The notes under the pieces: model-generated
The model's database searches: none
Told to the model about the DNA's origin: nothing
What the model saw: the letters and a program-made list of their open reading frames with translations, nothing else
Made by a program: the position numbers and the translations under genes
NCBI RefSeq assembly: GCF_027744825.2
Contig: NC_071335.1
Span: forward strand, 15,194,501 to 15,258,500
DNA from: Synchiropus splendidus
Taxonomy: Eukaryota > Chordata > Actinopteri > Syngnathiformes > Callionymidae
Direction: 5' to 3'
DNA: 64,000 nt
Shown here: one piece after another, positions 38,231-63,788 of the stretch
Position numbering within the stretch: position 1 is the first letter of the stretch
How the letters are laid out: each line of letters begins with the position of its first letter

Positions 38231-39626
38231 ATCCTGATGGAGCAACTTTCCCTCTCTTTCACAGCCTGGAGAGGACTGAGAAGCCAGTGCAGAAGCGAGA
38301 ACTATTCTTTGGGCACTGAACCCTCAGCTACTCCTCATCCACAGCAGCCGAGAGAGGCAACCCCCGCACCCGAGCTTTATCTCTCCTCAACAGCCTCTCC
38401 AACAAACTACGTTCCCCCAAAACTAGAATGATGCCCAACTGGAGCGTCCTCAAAAGGTACACATGAGGTAGACTGGCTGGGTATCCGAGGGAAGAACTGA
38501 GTAGGTGGACTCAGGAAACAGAAGACCAGGGAAGCTGAGCGGAGCAGGACTAAGTGGGGGTCCCTGCCCTGGACAGAGCCACAAGCAGAACAGCGGGAGA
38601 AGAGAGTCTCCTAATTATCACCTCAGTAGTCGCTCGCCAGCGCACAGACTGCCTCAGAGGCTGGATTGGGGGACTCTGGGAAAGCCATCAGTCACACGGA
38701 AGGTGTCAAGATCACTTGATCTGCTGAATCATTGGAAGGCTCCTCTCCCCAGCAGTGTCAGATTATTCACATTTTCAAATGGTCTGGCCGTCTGAGGTTT
38801 CACATCTGTGAGCCAAAAGGTGGGGCGACCATATATCATCATGAAAGGAAAAAAACTGAGTGAGATCACACCAGCAAGTCTCACGGAAAAGATGGCACCT
38901 CCGTGACAGCTCTGAGAAGAGCCAATTCAGTTTTCAGTCAAGTTTTAATGTAAATAGTACCTGCTGGTCGAAAGTCCTATGAACAGATCAGAATCAAGAC
39001 TGTTTATTGGAAAGAGAGGAGGTCTTAAACCATTTGCTGTGGACTCAGGTCCCATTAAAAAGACCCAGTCTCAGTGGGGGGTTAAGGATAGAGTTTATTA
39101 GGCGGTAAAGAGCTGTTTTCGGACCAGGAGGCTTTGGCACTTGGTGGGCATCAGTTCATGCATCACTGAAAGACGATCATCCTCACAGTAGGACTAACAA
39201 CTCAATGTGTTCCAGTCAGTGACAGTTGCAGCAGAATACTGTGCAGATATGAGAAAGAGGGTGATATTGAATGTAATGATCAAGAGTAACATCGTGAGTA
39301 GTATTATCTATGAAACATACAAAAAATGATTGTAATTGTAATTCTAAACAACATTCTAGACAGGTATCTGATGAGGTATTTGAATGAATTTGGTATATTA
39401 GTGAAACTAATGATGGACCCATACATAGATTTACACAACAAAATATTGTTTATTTTGCATCAGTTTGACAATGGCACAATAAATCACGGTTCAAGTTTTT
39501 ATATCACCTTATTTAAACTAAAGCTCTTCTAATGTCTTGAAGTATTTGTATCAGAAAGTCAAATTTATAAGAATTTCAAGTCCATTCAGAGTAGTGGAAA
39601 CCCTGGCCATTGTGTAGTGAAAAACC

Positions 39627-39674
39627 TCCCTGAACAAAAGCAAACAGATGCTTTTGTTTGCTTTTGTTCAGGGA
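39627..39674. repeat. Perfect inverted repeat, 20-bp arms and 8-nt loop
   Basis: The left arm at 39627-39646 (TCCCTGAACAAAAGCAAACA) is exactly the reverse complement of the right arm at 39655-39674. Transcribed on either strand it would form a tight 20-bp stem. It is not a microsatellite and does not match a terminator or RNA family that I recognise. Confidence 0.9.
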
Positions 39675-40865
39675 TTCCTCCACGTTCGTTGGTGTTGTTA
39701 TCATCCTAGCTGCCGCGTGTCTTGTGCATCAGTGGGATCAGTGGAGCAGGAACTCCTGCACTTACAAAGGTTCCATGTTGTCTGCAGAGCAAACTATTAA
39801 ATTAAATTAAATTTAAGTAAAACGATTAAATGTGATTAAAATATTTTAACGTGATTTTTCGTTGTAATAATTAATTGTAATTAACTCCTTAAAGTCTCAC
39901 CACTGATATATATATTATATATATATGAATGTATAGAAGATTGAAGAGTGACTTTCCAACACTTGAAACACAATAAAAAGAACCTGATGCCATCGACCAC
40001 TTAGGTAGGAGACGACATGCGATGAGCAATTCCTAGTGTTGTGCCATCTTATTTGAGCGCTATGCTCGCTTACATGTTGATCCCTGCACGCTGGAGGACG
40101 ACTAAGACTGGTATGTTGTAAACATAGATTAATGGCTGTCAGTCCTTAACTCTGCCAACTCTTGACTAGCCCAGCAGCACTTAAGAACCTGGCTAATGAG
40201 TCGCACACACTCTCAATGAGATCTGAACCTTCTTAAATGATCTGGGTGGAGATGAACTGGATTGAATGTGAAAGTCCGGTATGACAGCTACACGGATAAT
40301 AAGGATTTGTGAGACGACAACTTAGTACAATCATGTGACTAGACTCCATAAGAATCTCTACATGTATTTTTGTCCCCGTGAGACGCATATATCACTGGGG
40401 GAGGGCACGGCGAGGCTTGTGCCAGGGGGTATGCCAGAATAACTTAATGTGTGAAGTGTGACAGCAGAGTTGTAATGCTGGACTGAATCCTTTGACAACC
40501 TTACCACAACGTTTATTGGGATTTTAGCAGGAACATTAAGTCTAGCAGGTCATTCCTGCTAGAAAGTTCGCACTGGGAAGTTCGTAGGTTGAATTGAAGA
40601 GATATTTTGCAGATTACGCTATTGGTATTACAGCATCATGATCAAACTGAGGAGGGTCCAAGACGGTCCAATAGAAAACTGATCCATGCGGACAGAGGAA
40701 TTCATATTTCTGGATATTTGTGCTGACCTAATGTCATTTATGTCGAATCTATGATCTTAGACGACTTAAGTTTTATTGTTTTACCCACTTTTCTAGAAGT
40801 AAACCACATTTTCAAATTTGACAAGATCAACTCCCAAGATTTAAAATAAATATTATGCACGTAAC

Positions 40866-41131
40866 CACAGGGCAGCCTCATGGTTAGCGCTCTTGAGAGT
40901 ACAAGGAGATAGGTTTTTCTCTGGCTGCTCCGGTTTCCTCCCACAGCCCAAAGACATGCTCAGTAGGTTATTTGGACGGTCTAAAATTGCCCCGAGGCGT
41001 GTGTGTTAATGGTTTGTGTGCGCCCTGCGGTGGAGTGGTGACCTGTCCAGGGTGTATTCCTGCCTCACGCCCAGTGACCGCTGGGATAGGCTCCAGCACT
41101 CCCCGCAACCCCGAACAGGACTAAGCAAATT
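40866..41131. mobile_element. Truncated copy of an abundant teleost interspersed repeat
   Basis: Contains, in order, GGTTAGCGCTCTTGAGAG, GGTTTCCTCCCACAGCCCAA, GTGGTGACCTGTCCAGGG and CAGTGACCGCTGGGATAGG. These are hallmark segments of a very common fish repeat. The central part between the first two landmarks is shortened compared with typical copies. I cannot assign a class with certainty. Confidence 0.65.
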
Positions 41132-43503
41132 TGAGTTCTTAAAAGATGACAATGAAGTTGAATGTCAGAAGCCAGATTGTTGAGTGATGCAAGTTCAGAA
41201 AAAAAGAAATATGTAATTATATGTAATTGCTATATCTTCTTTGAATCTACTCAGACAGTCACTATGGCAGGGAGGGTAAAATTATATCCATCAATTTCAA
41301 TGATCAATACACGGGTGCAGGAAGAAATTTTGATACAATTCAGTAAAATTACTGGGGTAAAAAGTTTTATGCAAACCTGTATGATGGTATTAAAAAGGTA
41401 AATAAACCTAACTTCATAATTCAACATTAGGCAGGCGTGTGAGCAAAAAGACCACAGGGAAGGTCAATTCTTGGAAATAACAGCCTTACTTCACTGCTTC
41501 AGCATCACCGTTGAGGTGCATTACACAACTATTCAGACAACAAAGCGATCAATAGATTTCAAGCAACCATTTGTCAAATTCCAAACTAAGTCCACGCTTA
41601 GTAATAAGCAACTCCCCTTCCAGACGATCAGTTTTCCAGAAAAAGTCCATGGTGCAGCTGAGAATTCCAGTCCGGAGCAGAGCATTACCATGAGGCAGGG
41701 AATGTTTATCTTGCAGTGGATGTGGGCGGACATGAGTGAAGCCTTTAAAACAGCTCAGTGCGTTAATTGAAACCTTTTGATATTCTACCTATCGCCTCTT
41801 TATTGCAAGTTGAAGGCATATCAGGCTGCAGAATGTTACAAGACAAAGTACGGAAATTCAAACATGTGACACCCACACACACGCCAAGCACCCCCACACA
41901 CACTGAAGGTCAACTGTGGCTATGGTCATCGCATGAGATGAAGGTATCCATTTCACCAAGCCGCTTTTGTTTAGCACACATGCCCGCAAATGACACAAAT
42001 ACTGTTGAGTGGGTTTACTTCTTTGTTATATTTCTCAAGCTGTGAATATAGCCTTTATAGGGTAATGTATGTATTTAATTCATATATCAGGAATACAAGA
42101 TAAATTAGTTAAAATAAGGTATAAAGCCACATATAAGCAGAGCAAAGCAATGTGATAAACCAACTCGTAACAGATGTTTATTATTAATGTAATATGATAA
42201 CTATAATATAGTCAGTACAATCTTCTGACTAAAGACACAAATTGTGATCATCACTACCGCAGTTTGACTTCCTTTAGTTGCATTCACCAAAAAGTAGTTA
42301 CACCTTTCACCCTATACACACGTGTTAGATAAATACATACCAACTATATTCATGATTTCATTATGCTCCGAGTACAATTGTGTTCAAGCAGCAGATAAGT
42401 AACTGCTAATCCAAAGACTGCTGTACGTGAATATTTTTGAAATGTCTTTGACACAGAATAACACTGGACTTCTTCTACAGGTTCATCTTGTAAGCCACGT
42501 TCTCACAAGGCAACTGTCGGAAGACCGTTTGCAGTATACGCTGGTACACCGGTGCCTACACATCAGAGGGTTCGGGACGAGGCGTCTGCCTTTGGCCCAA
42601 GATCTAAAGAGCATATGACCTCATAAAACCAAGATAAAAAGGAACGAGGCACCAGCAATCGCTGACAACAGCTTGTAAATTCCACTGTTCACAACAGGAC
42701 AGCAGTTGCATTTTCTTTATTGCTGCAACTAAAATTAAACGGTGACACACAAGAGAAGCCTGTGATCCAATCATGAGAAAATGTCAGGTTTTAAAATTGG
42801 AAGTGACGAAACCCAAGCCAGCATGAAACCTGCGTTTGACCACCATAAAGGTGCATGTTGTTAACCCTTTAACAGCCACGAATTTGTTTTATAGACTTCC
42901 AAACACAAGCATCAATTCAATTACAGACATGTGTTGGAGTAAACATGGGTGTTAATGCGTGTTAAATGTTTACCACATTAATAGAATTATCGCTACTTTT
43001 GTCAACATCAAAATAGCTTGATAGAGTTAATGATAACTTCACATTTTTACACATTAGAGCTTCAGTACTATTACAATTACAAGTAGCTTCAGAGACTCAC
43101 TCATTTGAAGCCCCAGCGCATCGAACTGGATTTAACTGTGGCCTCTTTAAATATCCTCAGACATGTGCCAAAATAAAACATTATCAAGATGAGAAAATTG
43201 TTTAGTGGTAAGTCCACAATAAAGGACAGAAGACATAAGGTGAAGTGCAAACTTGAGCGAGAATCTGGTACTGGGCAGTCATTCATAAACTTTCAATTCA
43301 AATGTGGTGTGTGTCTACCAGGGATGCTATGCTAATGGTTAAACATACAATATATCAGATTGAAAAATCAAATTTTGCATAGTGGCAACAAAAATTGCTT
43401 AAAATGTTGAATACATTTTTAAAAAACATGAATTTAAGAGTGTAGAACCCTAACCTTAACCCTAAAGTAAGAAGGAATCGATTGTAGTAAATCTATGAGC
43501 AAC

Positions 43504-43542
43504 TATGGGTTCTGTCTTTTGAACAAGAAGACAGAACCCATA
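43504..43542. repeat. Inverted repeat with 15-bp perfect arms
   Basis: TATGGGTTCTGTCTT at 43504-43518 pairs perfectly with AAGACAGAACCCATA at 43528-43542, with a 9-nt centre that can extend the stem by a wobble and an A-T pair. A strong short hairpin in intergenic DNA; function unknown. Confidence 0.9.
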
Positions 43543-44910
43543 ACATGCTCCAGTCACAGAAGCTAAGACAAGATCAGGTGTGGAGGTCACGACTGGATGT
43601 TTCACTCACTGTCGAAGTCAATTTAAGAGATGCGGCATCAATGCCAGCAGCAACGCTTAACAGCATTACTTCCTGAATTGATTTCCTCTCCTGACAGCAG
43701 AAAAGCTGCAGACTACAACAGACACAGTGCTGAAAGTGGAGTACAATTTATAAGCAAGACACACAATCACAGACTCTCACAGCGTACCACACCTGAACAG
43801 AATTCAGGAGCATATAGCTGTAAACTTTCATACCTTTGAAAGCGTCAACATGCTGTGACATACAACTGACAAGGTCACACGTTATCCTTGTTTCAGAGGC
43901 TTTCTAACTTCTACCAGAACCAGATGGAGCACTAGACTAAAGTACAACGGATAAAATACTAGAAGATTTTCACTAATATGACCTTGTGCTGTGCGCCCTT
44001 CTCTCTGCACCTAAGCTCAGACTGGTCTGATCTAGAATGCTGTGGCATCACAACTGGACTGACAAGGAAAACCTACCAAGAAACTAAATAGGTTATGTCA
44101 AAATTCTCGCCAGGTTGCTTGCAGAAAACTCAACAAAGTGTTGACGACTGCATTTCCTATTTGACATGTGCTGTGGCACCAAAGACCCAATATTAACGAC
44201 TCAAAAAACTGTGCATAACATAGGTCATTGACTATTATAACTGCGTTTTCAATTCAGTCATGCTTACCTCTGTCAAGACTCGTGGTTTCCCAGTATTCGG
44301 TGTCCTGTAAAAGTGAAAAAGCAACAGGTGGAGAAATCATAGTTAATGCCTCAACCAAAGACGCTAGCAATGCTAATACCTGAAACACCTGTTTTCTAGC
44401 TTTTTCAGCGGGTTTTACAGTTACACAGACGAATAAAAGAATGAAAAATAACACTACTTTGTACAACATTAATTTCTGATGTAGACACACCACAACATTG
44501 ATTTACATAAATTCGTTTTAAACAATTCCAGTTGGTAACACATGGTATATTACAGATATCATTATAGCCGCGAGCTATAAATACAAAAATATATAAAATA
44601 TTAATAGCAGTATTTGGGTCAACGAGCATAACGAAACACAGTTTTGGAACGTACTGTTATTTTGTTGATGAGAGTCACGTCGTGTTATGGTGGTTTTCAA
44701 CGGGACGTGTGCTGCCTTCAATGTCGGTGGGACATTTCAGTAGATTTCAATGGCGAGCTTAATGTGTCATTTCGCCATGAATAAGTTAAGGTTTTGCACC
44801 ACGCAAACAATCTGACATTTATCTGTGGTGTTACCAACTCCTTTTTATTAAAAGTGTTGTTGGGTAGGCGACATTGTTCGTAAAAAAATGGATAAGTGGA
44901 ACATGGTTTA

Positions 44911-45180
44911 CATCCATCCATCCATCGTCGCCCACTTATCCGTTGCTGGGTTGCGGGGGCAGCAGCTTCAGGAGGTCACGCCAAATGCCCTCCATCCATC
45001 AGCTCCGACTGGGGGATCCCGAGACGCTCCCAGGCCAGCGTAGAGATACAATCTCTCCACCTGGTCCTGGGTCGACCCCTTGGTCTCCTCCCAGCTGGAC
45101 GAGTCTGGAACACCTCCAAAGGGAGGCGTCCAGAGGGAAACTTGATGAGGTGCCCGAACCACCTCAGCTTTGTGGGGAAA
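44911..45180 (-). mobile_element. 5'-truncated LINE remnant encoding an ORF2 C-terminus
   Basis: On the minus strand, one frame reads RWFGHLI, then SGRLPLEVF, then RPRGRPRTRWRD and LAWERLG. These motifs are characteristic of the C-terminal end of reverse transcriptase ORF2 in a widespread fish non-LTR family. The copy ends in a short GGAT/CATC tandem (the + strand shows CATCCATCCATCCATCG), the usual microsatellite tail of such elements. It is truncated and cannot move on its own. Confidence 0.75.
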
Positions 45181-45199
45181 ATATAAAGATTTATTTATT

Positions 45200-48190
45200 T
45201 TTACTTATTTGTTTTTTATTTATTTTTCATTTTAACATGAGTAGTTGTGTTGATTAGAGGACAATAAAAAACTTTTTTCATTTTAGTTTGTTCCCCATGT
45301 GACAGACTAGAGACCTTTTTATTGACTTTTTTTAATCCAAACTTGATCGTGAGGACAAGCATGAGAGGCCAAACAGGAAAGACATGCATCTCTTCTTTAA
45401 CAGTCATTGTACCCCTGAGTGAATAAGACTTCTGTTCGAAAGCAACTGCTCCACTTCCGTTGTAGCTGTACGAACACAATATGTTTCCACTCCCGGAGTA
45501 CAAACTCCAGCTCACAACTGTGGCAGCGAGACAGGCAATGACAGATGACGGCCCCGACACTGGCGGACATGGAAATGACTGTGGGCAGCAGCGAGAGTGG
45601 AACCTTGAGTCGGTCCGGCCCCACTGGCAGATGGACCACCATGAAGTGCAAGGACAGGGCCCGCCACTTCAGGGAGCTCATCGCTCCTCCTCCTCCTCCT
45701 CACACCCTCCACTGCAGTCGTACGCACCTGTTAGAAAACAAATTAACTTGTTGGCTGTAAAAAGCAGGACAGCTTTATGTTTGTTTTTATGATAAGGAGC
45801 TTGATCGCAGGAGCCGGTGTTACATGTTGCTCATCTTGTGACAATGAGAGCAGAGCAAGAGGGCTGGCAGGTTGAGATGTTTATGCCCACAGAGACCATG
45901 CCAGGAGTGCCACCGGTGGACGGGTGAGGAGAAAACAGCTGTGAAAAACTGTTGATGAATACGCTAGTGCACAAGGGAGGGCAGTCACAGGAGTCATTGA
46001 ATAGAGCGGCAATATCATATGGAAGGCAGTTGTGCCTTTGACTGGAAGCGAGCTGAGCCAGAAGCCAGGAATATCATTTCATATCATAGTGAAAAGCAGT
46101 AAAATATAAAAATTACAACTGAATTCTTGGGCACATCCTTCTGAAGATAAGTGAGGTGCACCTCGGTTGTTACCTCATAATAACAGTAGAAAACATGAGA
46201 CCATAAAAAGAGCAGATATTCACATTGGTGAATTTATGGTAGCCTTCGTTCAGAGGAATTGAAAGCCATTTAAACAAATATATTGCTTCAAATACTATGG
46301 CAGAACAGGGTGCAAAGTTGAAACTAGATTCTGAGTCTATTCCAGGTGTGTAGTTTTTATTTGTGACATCATCATGCTTCCACATTAAGGGATTTTTTTC
46401 CTTCACTCAATGAACTTCGATATGCTGTAGTCGCTCCACTTTGCTTTTCAGTTGAGAAACAAAAACAACCATTAACTTTTATTAACTTCTCTGCTCTCTG
46501 TGAAGATGATGTATTACAAAGTTTTAAGGTGAAATAAATGGAATTTGGTGGGTGTCACTTATAAACTTGAAACCAAAAGTTGTGTTTATCCTACCTAGAC
46601 TTATGTGCTGCATGTCAAACTACAATTTGATCATTAGCTACAAGAGTTAGAACTACGTGCTTCTATAAAGCACATGCGTCAAATGACCGGATTATTGTGG
46701 TTAAAATAAGTTTGGATCAGTTAGGATAACTTTGAGCAAGAACAATTTTGTATTTTTACGAAGTTGCAGAGCGTGGTTTTGCTTTTGTTGTTTTTTAAAA
46801 AATTAAAACAAAAGATCTTACGTGGAACCAGAAGCTTGATAAAAAAAAAACGGTGGATACTGAAGGTTTGTCTAAGATTTCAGCTGAAAAGCTTAAGCTG
46901 TAAATCCGATACTTGACAGCAACTGGCTCAAAGGCGAGCGGCAGCAACTGCAACCGCCTCCAGTTTAGTTACAGCCGTGACTCAAAGACATTTCCAGCAG
47001 ATTTGTCAGCAGATAAGCGACTTGAAAGAGTGAATGTGCTGCAAGGGGAATTGCAGTTTTAATTTGGTCCTACACCACCATGAGCTATCTTTACGTTGAG
47101 CGATTGCTCCACTGAGAGGCTGTGCATTGCTGCTTCCAAATTACTTTTAACACTTGAATTTGGTAAGATTCCACTGCTTCATGAGTTTAACTCACTTTTA
47201 AAGGTGTAATACTGTACAAATCTTATTTTCTTTCTGGAAAACAATTTTTAAGATTTCATTGTAGCCTTTTTTTTCCAGCACTTTTTTTGCCTTAGAATGA
47301 AATGAAACTAATTTTGGCCTGAATTTAGTAAATTCAGTCCAATGACATGAATAGATATGAACTTTTCTGATCATAGATGTATTACAAATACTCAAATCAC
47401 AAAGATTTTTCAGATGAAGTAGCCGTTTGCCAATTCTCCTTCTCAGTGGAAAGCACAACCCTTGACATCCGACCAGCGAAGATGATAATGTTGTGAAGAT
47501 TTAGGATGACCCCAGGCAGGCTGTGATATAGGGCAGCAGAGTTGTTGATGTGTGGCAGGCAAAGCCACAAATCTGCTGGCATCAGAGAATGATGAGGTGC
47601 GCTGTCAATATCACACCAGGCTTACTGACACGTTGGCATCTGCACCCTAATCCCCCTTGACCAAACGGACTGTGAGGCCAGCACTGTTCACATCGCAGCC
47701 GTCCGCTTGGAGAACTAGTCGAAAAATTTAATGGGCTGAATTTCGGTGGGGGAAGAGAAATCAATAAGGCTCTTTACTCTGTCTTGTTGAAGAACCATGA
47801 ATGGCATTAGAACAGTCCAGAAAAACAGTGCGCCCAGTGGTGGTAGGCAAAGATCATACAGCAAAGGCTAAAGTTAACTGAAGAAGTATTAAGTTACTGG
47901 TAACTGTTAGGACTACAGGCAATGCAACTGAATATCGAGGGAAATTTCATGTACAATGATGCAAGTAAAAACAAGCGAATAAAAACTGGCAGGACAATCA
48001 AAGAACATTAGCCTATCATGATACTTGCTGCATGTCACACGACTTATTTCATCGTTCATGAGTGATTGCTATTGGAGATGTGTTACTGTACTGTCATTCA
48101 GAGCATTGTGGTTTTTCGCAATACCGAGTCTTGGTATCATCTCCGAGTGTTAGCTTAGCGCCACCTAAAGGCCAAAAGTGGTAAACAAAA
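45200..48190. other. Intergenic DNA downstream of SMC3
   Basis: No recognised gene. There is a GC-rich open frame on the + strand at 45545-45760 with coding-like composition (see findings). The remainder is AT-rich, with no RNA gene, tandem array or mobile element that I recognise. Confidence 0.65.
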
Positions 48191-48200
48191 GACAGGATTA

Positions 48201-48214
48201 TTTATTTGTTTATT
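48201..48214 (-). terminator. smc3: Two overlapping-range AATAAA signals for SMC3
   Basis: TTTATT occurs at 48201-48206 and 48209-48214 on the + strand, giving two AATAAA signals in quick succession on the SMC3 strand, about 550 nt after the stop codon. The bases 48215-48760 are then the SMC3 3' UTR. Confidence 0.55.
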
Positions 48215-48760
48215 CTACTATGAAAAAAAAGGAACATGTAGTACAGTTGAACGTTTGAGACTCGGTACAAGAGTCACATGACACAAGCAACACATTAAGA
48301 GTAGAACTGTACTGCAAGATAGGAGACATCATGTTGGGTCAATGAAGGAGCCCAAAACAAGTCAACACCATGGGAGAACTTTCAAATGGTGAAATTACAA
48401 ACGACTTAATGTGATACAGTGTTATGGAAATGCTTACGTTATAAAAATGTCTTGAGGAAACAGCACTGTTACAAAAAAGTTAACACTATAAAAAGTACAG
48501 AATTAGAAACCTCTTCCACGGAGCTCTGAAGCTTCACGACCAAAGCACTTCATTAAGTATAGGTGAACTATATATACAAGTGTTTAAGTAACTCGAACTG
48601 TCAAACCAGGCCACAGCAACAAGAGGAAATAGTGAGCAAATTACATTTTTCTGCACCATTAAAAGCAACTTAAACCTTTAACAAAATGGAACGATGACTG
48701 TGGCAGACACTGGACTTGGTAGTCCCAACAGATGTGGAGCAGGTGAGGAGCTCTGTGGTC

Positions 48761-62082
<13,322 letters not shown>

Positions 62083-62270
62083 GGCGGCCTAAAACGTAGT
62101 CCCTGGCTGAACAGAGAGAATTGCAGCCACTCCAAAAATTGGAGGCGACAAATATGTAATGACCAAAACTGATTACTACCCAGACAAATTAATTCATTCA
62201 AATCTGACAAAATACAGTACGCTACAGAAAAATAACATCGAAAATGGCGGCGGGGGCGGGCTGGAACGGA
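62083..62270 (-). promoter_or_regulatory. smc3: SMC3 5' UTR and promoter with YY1 and GC-box motifs
   Basis: Upstream of the start codon is AAAATGGCGG at 62241-62250, which on the gene strand is CCGCCATTTT, a strong YY1 site. It is followed by GGGGCGGG at 62253-62260, an Sp1-type GC box. There is no TATA box. This is typical of a housekeeping promoter; transcription probably starts close to the YY1 site, but the exact position is inferred. Confidence 0.6.
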
Positions 62271-63023
62271 CCGTACCATAATGCGGATAAAGTGCACTGC
62301 TTTTTTGTAGATTAAACATGATTCAGATATATTTTCAGGACACGTACAACCATACAAAAAACTCAGTTGTAATATAACCCACATCCACGACATTTAATTC
62401 AGTTACACGATCGAAACCATTCATATGTGTAAGAGTCAACGCCTTTAACCCCCTCCCGAAGTTAATAGTACAACCCAGTGTCTCTCTTCTGGGCGCCAAA
62501 GAGCAGAAAATGAAAAACCCATGTGCATGTGTTCTGCAGAAACAATAAGTGAATCGTCATTATTTTGGATGTTTGTTGACTAGCTCACCAACTATATCTT
62601 TCAGTTTTTTTTTGTTTCCTTGCGCCAAAAAAAACATTACTTCACGTAATTCAACGACACTGTAGAGGTCGCTGTTGCATGCTTTTTGAAGTACAGAGGT
62701 GCTGAAAAAGGTCGTCCCCAAAAAATTCCATGAGCGCTGAATCCTCCTCCATAATAAGTCCGGTGCATATTAAGAAAACAGTGAAGAAGATAACCAAAAT
62801 ATATATGTGATATAATATTAATATCTGACAAGTAAATCAACCTTAAAGGATCGGATAACAAAAAGCCCATCACCAGGTTGGTATTGTATAATGGTGAAAA
62901 GTCGAAGAGCCAAAGCCAAGATGACATTTTAATTCATGTTTTTATGCCTCATTTTGGATGGCTATAAACAAAATTCTACAACTTAACCAATAAACATGCT
63001 GAAATAATGACATGAGAAGATGT
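62271..63023. other. Intergenic DNA between SMC3 and DUSP5
   Basis: About 750 bp of mostly AT-rich DNA. An open frame at 62637-62927 (minus) has no recognisable domain and is not supported by composition. Nothing else identifiable. Confidence 0.7.
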
Positions 63024-63029
63024 TTTATT
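63024..63029 (-). terminator. dusp5: Candidate DUSP5 polyadenylation signal AATAAA
   Basis: TTTATT on the + strand is AATAAA on the gene strand, about 350 nt after the stop codon. Other AT-rich signals nearby could be used instead. Confidence 0.4.
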
Positions 63030-63375
63030 TTCAATGTGAAAACATTTAATAAACACATATTACATCAACATGATTGGTAAAAATCACAACGACACATTTT
63101 TAATAAATTAAGTCCAAAATGCCTGACTGCATTGGAGTGAAAGTTTAAATCACAATGTCAACCTAAGGCTTGTATATTGCAGTTCATCACTGTGCTGTGT
63201 TTTTTGGTCTCTGCAGTTCAGATGACAGAAAACAGCTTCACAGAATTCATAGACTACTTTGAATAAATACTACGAAGACCTGTGCTTCTGCCGATCTCTA
63301 TTTGCTCTGATGGTTGAACACCAGGCACAGATTGAATCTTTTTTTTTTTTTCAAGTAAAAACTACAGGACTAGTT

Positions 63376-63788
63376 TTAAGGCAGTGCAGTTATTGGGCTC
63401 AGGTTCAACTGATGGTGCACTGGAGACTTCAGGCAAGAGGTAGGGAAGGTGAACACAGATGGGTCAAAGTTTTTGGTGTTCAGTGTGGTGGTGGTGGCGA
63501 AGTCATTGGCAAAAAAGGAAGCAGATTCTGGGATGCAGGGAGTGACCGGTTCCGGTGTGGCTGCATGAGCTGGAGCGCTGGAGAGAACCTCTGATTCAAA
63601 CTGCAGCAGTTGACCCATAAAACTAAAGTTGGGTGAGATGACGGCCCGGCGCTGCTTGATGATGTCGAAAGCTGCATCCAGCTTTATCCTCTGCGTCTTC
63701 ATGATGTAGGCCATGCAGATGGTTGGGGAACGTGAGATGCCAGCCTCACAGTGGACCAGGACCTTTCCTCCTGATTGCTTGACATGAT
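63376..63788 (-). CDS. dusp5: Dual-specificity (MAP kinase) phosphatase 5, last exon
   Basis: The final coding exon (413 nt, 136 complete residues plus a split codon) begins after a TTCCAG acceptor and ends at TAA 63376-63378. It carries the phosphatase signature VHCEAGISRSPTICMAY, with catalytic cysteine and arginine in HCxxxxxR, followed by KQRRAVISPNFSFMGQLLQFE, the conserved end of the MKP catalytic domain, and a variable serine/proline-rich tail with FTFPTS. DUSP5 is a nuclear, ERK-inducible phosphatase that dephosphorylates ERK1/2. The catalytic core alone resembles DUSP1/2/4; the choice of DUSP5 rests on adjacency to SMC3 (the vertebrate order) and the tail. The rhodanese-like N-terminal part lies beyond base 64000. 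The bases 63789-64000 are intron. Confidence 0.85.

Larger units (their letters stand above)
38231..44260. other. Intergenic DNA upstream of RBM20
   Basis: No gene was recognised. Open frames at 38237-38431 and 38505-38795 have no recognisable domains. The region contains a perfect inverted repeat at 39627-39674, a truncated common fish repeat at about 40866-41130, an A/T-rich patch at 39800-39925, and a second inverted repeat at 43504-43542. Cis-regulatory elements for RBM20 may lie here, but none can be named from sequence. Confidence 0.7.

Noticed and set aside
39800..39925. ATTAA-rich tract resembling a common fish repeat tail, plus a TATATA run
   Set aside because: Too degenerate to call a family; treated as AT-rich sequence.
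44254..44493. 79-residue minus-strand frame with a hydrophobic start, resembling a signal peptide
   Set aside because: The frame crosses a strong acceptor/donor pair, so it would be split by splicing; no homologous family recognised.
62637..62927. 96-residue minus-strand frame between SMC3 and DUSP5
   Set aside because: Sits in AT-rich intergenic DNA without domains or codon bias; likely chance.
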